DNA of 64,000 bases from Bacillota bacterium (lineage in GTDB: Bacteria > Bacillota > Clostridia > Lachnospirales > Lachnospiraceae), in contig JAEXAX010000024.1 in assembly GCA_023458035.1 (NCBI GenBank), forward strand, positions 1 to 64,000, given 5' to 3'. The stretch's first letter is position 1. Every line of letters begins with the position of its first letter. The position numbers and the translations under genes are program-made. Under the pieces are notes generated by a model that did not search any database, was not told the origin of the DNA, and was given only the letters and a program-made list of their open reading frames with translations. Of this stretch, positions 58,096 to 64,000 are shown piece after piece.

Positions 58096-59037
58096 TTAAT
58101 CTGACGATATACACTCAATTTTGTGCAAAGCTTTCCGATAGATATATATCGAATCAGACAAAACATCGGGAGCCGCCACATTGGATCGGTTCATCTCAAG
58201 CACCAGTCTTTTTAAATGTTCCACATCCTTCTCATGATAGGGAACAATAATACATTCATGAATACTGCTCGGTAACACGATCAGATCCTCTTCAAAGTGA
58301 TTGGCAAGCCGTTCCAATACCGAATCATTTAAAATTCCAACAGCCTCAAACATCTGAAACTGATTGGTTATTACATACATATTTTCACCCTCCGTCGGTT
58401 CCAGCAGCAACAAAGGCTGCACTCCCTTTTCCTGCAAACAGAGGATATGCTCAAGACGATTCATCATCAGGGCAGTCATCGGCAAAACAACCGTTCGGAT
58501 CTGCTCCTCCATATTCTTCCATGCCTGTTCAAACAAGTCCTGACTCGAAACCTCCCAGCGCTCAAGAATTTTATGATTAATGGTAATATTGGCACAACTC
58601 TCATTGGTTCGACGCACGGGATAAAAATATACCAGTGCCAGATCAAGCCATCGTTCATGAGGAACGTGCCGCAACAGTTCCTGATTTTTCTTTGCATTGA
58701 TCAGCTTGCATAGTACGCGCTGTCTGGCAAAGCTCCACTTCATAGCATATTGCAGCCTAACTTCCAGCTGCCTGTCCTGTTTATGATACAGAGTCATAAT
58801 TTCGGCAACGATTTCCGGCATCGTCCGCCCGACGCGATACTCGCTGTAAAAATCCTCCAAATAAATAATCGGTGTAACACAACCCGTTTTGTTCGGAAAA
58901 TCCAGACCGACCTGCTCTGTTTGGTTGTTTTTGATGACTTTTCTAAGCTGTACCTTAGGTTGTATTCGTCGAATCTGAGTTTCCACCTCACGACAAAATT
59001 CGACAAAGCCATCTGTGGATTGCTGCTGTACTTCCAT
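58096..59037 (-). CDS. DUF5688-like protein of unknown function
   Basis: A 313-residue protein resembling the DUF5688 proteins common in Lachnospiraceae. No signal peptide, membrane segment or enzyme motif is visible. The pattern VIKNNQTEQVGLDFPN then PIIYLEDFYSEYRVG near residues 40-75 and the C-terminal LPSSIHECIIVPYHEKDVEHLK region fit that group as I recall it. AAGGAGAA precedes the ATG. Role unknown; it is separated from nifJ and efp by AT-rich gaps of 142 and 187 bases and is probably transcribed alone. Confidence 0.75.
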   Translation of the reverse strand: MEVQQQSTDGFVEFCREVETQIRRIQPKVQLRKVIKNNQTEQVGLDFPNKTGCVTPIIYLEDFYSEYRVGRTMPEIVAEIMTLYHKQDRQLEVRLQYAMKWSFARQRVLCKLINAKKNQELLRHVPHERWLDLALVYFYPVRRTNESCANITINHKILERWEVSSQDLFEQAWKNMEEQIRTVVLPMTALMMNRLEHILCLQEKGVQPLLLLEPTEGENMYVITNQFQMFEAVGILNDSVLERLANHFEEDLIVLPSSIHECIIVPYHEKDVEHLKRLVLEMNRSNVAAPDVLSDSIYIYRKALHKIECISSD

Positions 59038-59179
59038 AATCGTTCTCCTTTATTTTTTTGTTTTTACTGAGATATTTGCTTGAATCAAGCCTTTGAAAAT
59101 TAGAAAAAAGAAATATATAGATTAAGATTAATATATTCAAACCAATACTGTCAGAATGATCAGCCGAAAAATATCAGAA

Positions 59180-59206
59180 CCGAAGGGCCTCATACTAAGG
59201 CCCTCG
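59180..59206 (-). terminator. Weak terminator-like hairpin after efp
   Basis: A 7-bp stem (AGGGCCT / AGGCCCT) with a short loop lies 20 bases beyond efp. Only scattered U residues follow, so it may be a weak or factor-assisted terminator. The rest of 59038-59224 is AT-rich, with no gene seen. Confidence 0.45.
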
Positions 59207-59224
59207 TTCAAATATTTATTTGTA

Positions 59225-59782
59225 TTATGCTCTGGACATGTATTCACCGGTTCTGGTATCAATACGAATACGATCTCCCTGCTCTACGAACAACGGAACA
59301 TAAACGATCACACCGGTTTCTACAGTAGCAGGCTTGGTAGCGCCCTGGGCGGTATCACCCTTAAATCCGGGCTCCGTTTCGGTGATCTCCAGCTCAACAA
59401 ATAACGGCGGCTCAATGGCAAATACATTTCCGTTATGAGAGCAGATTTTTACAACCTCATTCTCCTTCACGAACTTCAAGGCGTCACCGACAGAATCCTC
59501 ACTCAATGCGATCTGATCATAGGTCTCCTGGTTCATGAAGTGGAACAGTTCTCCGTCCGAATACAAATACTGCATATCTACTCTGTCAATTCTCGCCAGC
59601 GGAAATTTTTCGGTCGGTCTAAAAGACTTCTCTACTACACCACCGTTGATGATATTCTTTAATTTGGTACGCACAAAGGCTGCACCCTTACCCGGCTTAA
59701 CATGCTGGAACTCCATAATCTGAACGATATTTCCGTCCATCTCCATGGTTACGCCGTTTTTAAAATCACCTGCTGAAATCAT
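59225..59782 (-). CDS. efp: Translation elongation factor P
   Basis: A 185-residue EF-P that relieves ribosome stalling at consecutive prolines. Three OB-type domains of normal length are present; the tip loop of domain 1 is HVKPGKGAAFVRTKLKN with Lys at the usual modification position, and the C-terminus has GDRIRIDTRTGEYMSRA. AAGGAGGAA precedes the ATG. It has its own promoter and follows the M24 aminopeptidase gene, a frequent clostridial pairing (pepP-efp). Confidence 0.97.
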   Translation of the reverse strand: MISAGDFKNGVTMEMDGNIVQIMEFQHVKPGKGAAFVRTKLKNIINGGVVEKSFRPTEKFPLARIDRVDMQYLYSDGELFHFMNQETYDQIALSEDSVGDALKFVKENEVVKICSHNGNVFAIEPPLFVELEITETEPGFKGDTAQGATKPATVETGVIVYVPLFVEQGDRIRIDTRTGEYMSRA

Positions 59783-59838
59783 TGGTCAGCTTCCTCCTTA
59801 GTATAATCTGGCTATGCGGTCAATCCGCATTTCATCTT

Positions 59839-59867
59839 ATTGTAGCGTATCAACGCTGATAATTCAA
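59839..59867 (-). promoter_or_regulatory. efp: Promoter of efp
   Basis: Minus-strand TTGAAT (59862-59867) and TACAAT (59839-59844) with 17-base spacing, about 50 bases before the efp ATG. Confidence 0.6.
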
Positions 59868-59901
59868 TCTTTTTTATAGATATTTTTACCGCCGATCCAC
59901 G

Positions 59902-60981
59902 TTACCGAATCTCGATCAAGATATCTTTCGGCGCTCCGGTCAAATCTTCACAACCGTTCTCGGTGATCAAAATCATGTCCTCGATACGCACACCACCGAA
60001 ATCCGGAATATAGATTCCCGGCTCTACCGTCATAATCATGCCCGGCTGCATCACCCTCTCCTCCAGCTTTGAAAAGTTAGGAGATTCATGGATATACAAG
60101 CCGACGCTGTGACCGAGGGAATGGACGAAATAGTCCCCATAGCCTTTCTGCTCAATGATGCTTCGAGCCGCCTTATCGACCTCCTTGCCGGTCAGACCTG
60201 CTCTCGCTGTTTCAATTCCCTTTTTCTGTGCCGCCAAAACAGTATAGTAAATATCCTTCTGACGGTCACTGGCCTCCCCGATCACGAAGGTTCTGGTCAT
60301 ATCCGAACAGTAACGTTCAAATAAACATCCAAAGTCGGTGGTTACAAAGTCACCTGTTTCCAGTCTTTTATTTCCGGGAACTCCATGTGGCCTGGAGCCG
60401 TTTAAACCGCTGACGGCGATCGTATCAAACGAGATATTCTGGGCGCCATTTGTCTTCATAAAAAATTCCAACATGGCAGCCACTTCCAACTCAGTCATCC
60501 CGACCCGAATGTTCTCCAGCAAATAACCAAAGGCTGCATCCGTGATTTTCTGAGCTTGACGGATCTTATTAATCTCACCCTCATCCTTTATGGTTCTGAG
60601 ATAATCCAACTGTCCTTTGATCGGCACCAATTCGACATCGGCAAAGGCTTCGACGGCAGTCCGATGCGTCGCCACTGTCATCAGGTCATCCTGAAAGCCA
60701 AGCTGCTTTACGCCGTCTTTCTTGGCCAGTTCCGCCAACAGGCGGTAATAGCCGCGGTTGGCTCCCACATCAATAATTTCTATAGTTCCATCAGTTTCCT
60801 CATTCGCCTGCGTAATATAGCGGCCGTCAGTCAGGATGGCCCGGATACTCTTACCATGGTAGTAGATCCCCGTATCACCCGAATAACCGGTGTAATAATA
60901 CATATTATACTGATCGGCGATAAAGATTGCCTCCAGCTTTTCCTGCTCCATAAAGCTCTTAAGCTTCTTTAATCGGTTCAT
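59902..60981 (-). CDS. Xaa-Pro aminopeptidase (M24 family)
   Basis: A 359-residue creatinase-fold metallopeptidase that removes N-terminal residues before proline. The N-terminal domain begins MNRLKKLKSFMEQEKLEAIFIAD; the dinuclear metal site has TTDFGCLFERYCSDMTRTF (two Asp), HSLGHSVGLYIHE, MTVEPGIYIP and GGVRIEDMI. It is directly followed (on transcription) by efp and preceded by yqeG with no gap. Confidence 0.95.
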   Translation of the reverse strand: MNRLKKLKSFMEQEKLEAIFIADQYNMYYYTGYSGDTGIYYHGKSIRAILTDGRYITQANEETDGTIEIIDVGANRGYYRLLAELAKKDGVKQLGFQDDLMTVATHRTAVEAFADVELVPIKGQLDYLRTIKDEGEINKIRQAQKITDAAFGYLLENIRVGMTELEVAAMLEFFMKTNGAQNISFDTIAVSGLNGSRPHGVPGNKRLETGDFVTTDFGCLFERYCSDMTRTFVIGEASDRQKDIYYTVLAAQKKGIETARAGLTGKEVDKAARSIIEQKGYGDYFVHSLGHSVGLYIHESPNFSKLEERVMQPGMIMTVEPGIYIPDFGGVRIEDMILITENGCEDLTGAPKDILIEIR

Positions 60982-61488
60982 TTATTTACTTCCCTTCTTA
61001 CTTCTCCGGTATAATTTTAATATATAGCGTTCAAAAAGCCGTTTCAGCTTGATATGAAAATACTTTTCCGGTCCTCTCGGTCTTACCAGTACCGATGTGA
61101 TACCGGCCCGGTTCGCGCCCAAAATGTCGGTAAACAGCTGGTCTCCGACGAAAACCGCCTGCCCCTTATTCAAATTCATCAGCTTCAAAGCCTTTTCATA
61201 TCCGGTCACCTTCGGCTTATGCCCGTCCCAGACCGCAAAGCCTCCTACTTTTTTTTGGAATTTCTCCACTCGCGGCTGATGATTATTCGATAATAAACAG
61301 GTTTTCAGTCCTATCTTTCGCAGTTCTTTAAATAATGCGATACTGGCCTCATCCGCTTTCACATCATGCAATACCAGTGTGTTATCTATATCAAAAATAA
61401 TTCCTTTTTTTCCCTCTGCCACCCAATCGGCATACGGCAACTCAAAAGGACTTTCCGCATCGAACATTGGAAAAAAACGTTTAAACAT
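60982..61488 (-). CDS. yqeG: YqeG family HAD phosphatase (IIIA type)
   Basis: A 168-residue HAD-superfamily protein. The catalytic motif FDIDNTLVLHD (DxDxT) lies near residue 33, CLLSNN is motif II, and GDQLFTDILGANRAGI is motif IV. YqeG proteins are predicted phosphatases; the mitochondrial relative dephosphorylates phosphatidylglycerophosphate. The ATG at 61488 gives the family-typical MFKRFFP start and overlaps the CorC-type gene by 8 bases; a GTG at 61500 is an alternative. The frame is open to 61536. Confidence 0.92.
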   Translation of the reverse strand: MFKRFFPMFDAESPFELPYADWVAEGKKGIIFDIDNTLVLHDVKADEASIALFKELRKIGLKTCLLSNNHQPRVEKFQKKVGGFAVWDGHKPKVTGYEKALKLMNLNKGQAVFVGDQLFTDILGANRAGITSVLVRPRGPEKYFHIKLKRLFERYILKLYRRSKKGSK

Positions 61489-62857
61489 CTGATTTATCAC
61501 GCATCTGCGTGCCCTCCTTTCCTTCTTCCTTCTCACTCTCTGCCTTTGGCAGCAAACGCACCTTCAAATTTTCTACCCGCTTGTCAAGAATCACAGCGTC
61601 TTCAAAGCTGACATCGCCGATCTTCAGATTGATGACATCGCCTTCCTCCGGAATATAGCCCAATTGGTCAATAATAAAACCGGAGATCGTGTCATGATTC
61701 TCCGAGTCAATTGACAATCCGAGCTCATCATTGAGTTCGTCGATGGTCATCATGCCGTCCATCTCATACACATCCTCTGACAGCCGTGTCACCTCGGGAT
61801 CATCCTCATCATCCTGATCATAAATCGATCCCATCACCTCTTCCACCAGATCTTCCATGGTGACAATACCGGCAAACCCGCCGTATTCGTCGATCAGTAC
61901 CGCAATATATTGCTTAGCCAACTGTAATTCGCGGAATAATTCATCGATATTTTTTGTTTCAGGTACCAGAAACGGCTTATGCAGGAGCTTTTCAACATTG
62001 ATCTTCTCCCAATTTTTTACTTTTCTATATTCCAGAAACAGATCCTTAACATATAGGATACCGACGATATTATCGATTTCTTCACGATAAACCGGAATTC
62101 TCGAATGTCTGCTGGCCAGCATTTTATCCAGATATTTCATCAACGGCTCATCCAAATCAACGGCATACACATCCGTTCGGGATGTCATCACCTCGCGCGC
62201 CAGAGTATCATCAAATTCAAAGATCGAATCAATCATCTCCTTCTCATACTCCTGGAATACGCCGTTTTCTTCTCCGGCCTCAACCATCGAACGAATTTCC
62301 TCTTCAGAAACTTTCTCCTCCAGTTTTTCACTGTTCATACCAAGCATCCGCAGCACCAGGTTTGTCGAGGCTGACAACAGACGAACGAAGGGTCTGGAAA
62401 TAACAGCCAGCACCCGAATCGGTCCTACCGCAAACAAGGCAATCTGTTCCGGATGATGCAGAGCGATCCGTTTCGGAACCAGCTCACCAAACACCAGTGT
62501 CAGATAAGACAAAAGCAATGTAATCAAAACCACAGCCAGTCTCCGGCTGTAACCGATACCCCAGTCGGCAAATGCAGTTCCCAGAATACCGGATAAGCCG
62601 GTTGCTGCCGAGGCACTCGAAAAGAATCCGGACAGAGTGATACCCACCTGAATTGTTGACAGGAAATGGTTCGGTTCCTGTAATAGCCGCAGTACCGCAG
62701 CCGCCTTCTTCTCTCCTTTATCCGCCAGAATCGACAACTTATTTTTGTTGGCAGAGACTATTGCCATCTCCGCACAGGATAAAAAACCATTGATCACGGT
62801 TAAAATGACTATCAACACTATTCCAGGCCATATATTCGCCGGCACCGTTTCGTCCAT
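61481..62857 (-). CDS. HlyC/CorC (CNNM, DUF21) family transporter
   Basis: A 458-residue membrane protein. The DUF21 membrane domain covers residues about 10-200 with the start LIVILTVINGFLSCAEMAIVSANKNK and GELVPKRIAL; two CBS domains follow (VMTSRTDVYAVD near 220; LLHKPFLVPETKNIDE near 290), then a CorC/HlyC domain with IDEYGGFAGIVTMEDLVEEVMG and a C-terminal tail. The family is linked to Mg2+ or Co2+ efflux. AGGAGGAA precedes the ATG. Confidence 0.93.
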   Translation of the reverse strand: MDETVPANIWPGIVLIVILTVINGFLSCAEMAIVSANKNKLSILADKGEKKAAAVLRLLQEPNHFLSTIQVGITLSGFFSSASAATGLSGILGTAFADWGIGYSRRLAVVLITLLLSYLTLVFGELVPKRIALHHPEQIALFAVGPIRVLAVISRPFVRLLSASTNLVLRMLGMNSEKLEEKVSEEEIRSMVEAGEENGVFQEYEKEMIDSIFEFDDTLAREVMTSRTDVYAVDLDEPLMKYLDKMLASRHSRIPVYREEIDNIVGILYVKDLFLEYRKVKNWEKINVEKLLHKPFLVPETKNIDELFRELQLAKQYIAVLIDEYGGFAGIVTMEDLVEEVMGSIYDQDDEDDPEVTRLSEDVYEMDGMMTIDELNDELGLSIDSENHDTISGFIIDQLGYIPEEGDVINLKIGDVSFEDAVILDKRVENLKVRLLPKAESEKEEGKEGTQMRDKSDV

Positions 62858-62902
62858 CTTTTCCTCCTACACTCCTGCGTCATTCCTGATATGCCAAGTC
62901 GA

Positions 62903-63556
62903 TCATTCACCAAAGACAGCCTTATAATCTGCCTGAAATTTTTCGATACCGACGTCGGTCAGCGGATGCTTGGTCATCTGCTCGATCACCTTATACGGCA
63001 CGGTGGCAATATGGGCGCCGGCCAGCGCACAATCCGTAACATGAATCGGAGTTCTGATGCTGGCAGCAATGATCTGCGTTTCCAGATTAGCCACAGCAAA
63101 GATATCCACAATATCATGAATCAAATCAATACCGGTCACATTGATATCATCCAGTCTTCCTAAAAACGGAGACACATATGTGGCTCCGGCACGAGCAGCC
63201 AGTAATGCCTGATTAGCGGTAAAAATCAGTGTCACATTGGTCTTGATTCCTTCTTCGGACAACACCTTGCAAGCCTTTAACCCTTCAATGGTCATCGGCA
63301 ATTTTACAACCATATTCGGATGAATGGCCGCAATTTCCCGCCCTTCTTTGATCATTCCTGCGGCATCTACAGTCGTTGCCTTCACCTCACCGCTGATCGG
63401 GCCGTCTACAATGTCAGTAATCTCACGAATCACTTCCACAAAGTCCCGCCCTTCCTTGGCAATCAGAGACGGATTAGTGGTCACACCGCAAATCACTCCC
63501 ATGTCATTTGCTTTTCTGATTTCATCCACATTGGCTGTATCAATAAAAAATCGCAT
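62903..63556 (-). CDS. fsa: Fructose-6-phosphate aldolase / transaldolase-like protein
   Basis: A 217-residue class I aldolase of the small transaldolase (TalC/FSA) group. The start MRFFIDTANVDEIRKAND and CGVTTNPSLIAKEGRD are diagnostic; the Schiff-base lysine is in MVVKLPMTIEGLKA and NVTLIFTANQALLAARAGATYVSPFLGR follows. Whether it acts as transaldolase or fructose-6-phosphate aldolase cannot be told from sequence; in clostridia transaldolase function is more common. A promoter (TTGCCA, 17 bases, TACTGT) and a CAGCAG/CTGCTG leader hairpin lie upstream. Confidence 0.94.
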   Translation of the reverse strand: MRFFIDTANVDEIRKANDMGVICGVTTNPSLIAKEGRDFVEVIREITDIVDGPISGEVKATTVDAAGMIKEGREIAAIHPNMVVKLPMTIEGLKACKVLSEEGIKTNVTLIFTANQALLAARAGATYVSPFLGRLDDINVTGIDLIHDIVDIFAVANLETQIIAASIRTPIHVTDCALAGAHIATVPYKVIEQMTKHPLTDVGIEKFQADYKAVFGE

Positions 63557-63641
63557 TCTATATCCTCCTTGTCATTCGTTTGTTCTGTGCTTACCCATTT
63601 CAGCAGTCAGAAGCTGCTGTCTTTTACGTTTATTACAGTAT

Positions 63642-63670
63642 CATATTTTGACTTATCTGGCAATCAGGCG
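63642..63670 (-). promoter_or_regulatory. fsa: Probable promoter of fsa
   Basis: On the minus strand TTGCCA and TACTGT are separated by 17 bases, about 90 bases before the fsa ATG. A CAGCAG/CTGCTG hairpin lies in the leader. Confidence 0.45.
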
Positions 63671-63698
63671 GCCTTGTTCATTTTCATTTCAAATGAAC

Positions 63699-63729
63699 AA
63701 AGAGACCCGGCAATTGTGCCGGATCTCTT
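63699..63729 (-). terminator. Intrinsic terminator of the DtxR/MntR-type gene
   Basis: Minus-strand stem AGAGATCCGGCA / TGCCGGGTCTCT with a 4-base loop, followed by TTGTTCATTT. It lies 24 bases beyond the regulator's stop codon. Confidence 0.8.
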
Positions 63730-63752
63730 CTCTTGCTGTTTTTTTGTAATCC

Positions 63753-64000
63753 TTAGTGTATCCTCTGACGGATCGCGTCAAAAACCTCCTGACTGATTAC
63801 ATGTTCGATACGACAGGCATCTGCTTCACAGGTATCAATATCCAAACCGGTCTGCTGCTGCAGAAATCCGGTTAAGACCCGGTGGCGCTCATAAATGCGT
63901 TCCGCCTCCGCTCTCCCCTGCTCGGTTAATTCAATATCTTTACCGTCAACGAACTCAATATAGCCTTCTTCCTTCAACAAATACATCGCACGACTGACAC
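63753..64000 (-). CDS. DtxR/MntR-family metal-dependent regulator, 3' part only
   Basis: The last 82 or so residues of a DtxR-type repressor; the gene continues beyond the right edge of the window, so its start is not visible. The sequence VSRAMYLLKEEGYIEFVDGKDIELTEQG is the end of the DNA-binding domain and wing; CEADACRIEHVISQEVFDAI is the metal-binding dimerisation domain with the CxxEH ligands. Mn(II) or Fe(II) is the expected co-repressor. Which metal cannot be told from this fragment. Confidence 0.9.
   Translation of the reverse strand, partial: VSRAMYLLKEEGYIEFVDGKDIELTEQGRAEAERIYERHRVLTGFLQQQTGLDIDTCEADACRIEHVISQEVFDAIRQRIH

Overview
The window is a 64 kb chromosomal stretch from a strictly anaerobic, fermentative Gram-positive bacterium, most likely a Lachnospiraceae-type clostridium. 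The evidence is a pyruvate:ferredoxin oxidoreductase (NifJ), a fucose/rhamnose-type bacterial microcompartment (BMC) locus, a DUF512 radical-SAM protein beside der, a UPF0210 plus ACT-domain pair, a DUF5688-like protein, GGAGG-type ribosome binding sites throughout, and classic Firmicute gene order (rimP-nusA-ylxR-ylxQ-infB-rbfA; rplS-lepB-ylqF-lepB-rnhB). Nearly every gene is on the minus strand; the only convincing plus-strand gene is an ABC-F ATPase at 41.5-43.1 kb. I see no insertion sequence, phage, CRISPR array or rRNA, and only one tRNA (Glu).

Layout from left to right (transcription runs right to left). 0.1-3.9 kb: FtsX-like permease, ABC ATPase and a membrane-anchored PASTA protein. 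3.9-12.8 kb: the rimP-nusA-infB translation operon running on into truB, ribF and ung, with a hairpin in its leader. 13-17.4 kb: a topoisomerase IV-like parE-parC pair and a small unknown gene. 17.5 kb: tRNA-Glu with promoter and terminator. 17.7-28.3 kb: DUF512, der, plsY, gpsA, an orphan anti-sigma-like gene, polA, coaE, a WalJ-like hydrolase, an ACT protein and UPF0210. 28.4-34.3 kb: prs, pgeF, yraN, rnhB, lepB, ylqF, a second signal-peptidase homologue that has lost its catalytic residues, and rplS.

34.5-41.4 kb: a ten-gene BMC operon with a class II sugar-phosphate aldolase, CoA-acylating aldehyde dehydrogenase, zinc alcohol dehydrogenase, four single-domain shell proteins, PduL, a EutN/CcmL vertex protein and a PduT-like tandem-domain shell protein. 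It resembles the Clostridium phytofermentans fucose/rhamnose BMC, but this operon has no diol dehydratase, activase or RnfC-like gene. Each of the four enzymes carries a putative encapsulation helix. The rhamnulokinase rhaB and its DeoR-family regulator lie 11 kb further on (52.0-54.2 kb). The BMC and deoR-rhaB promoter regions share an identical 12-base AC/GT-rich motif, suggesting one regulon: rhamnulose is phosphorylated, cleaved to DHAP and lactaldehyde, and lactaldehyde is disproportionated inside the shell.

41.5-64 kb: the ABC-F gene, a LacI-family regulator translationally coupled to metA, glyS, a membrane protein, recO, era, an M16C peptidase, deoR-rhaB, nifJ, a DUF5688-like gene, efp, an M24 aminopeptidase, yqeG, a CorC-type protein, a transaldolase-like fsa, and the 3' part of a DtxR/MntR regulator cut by the window edge.

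Functions are inferred from recognisable motifs and gene context; no database search was run. Start codons were revised where a strong ribosome binding site pointed to a site inside the longest open frame.
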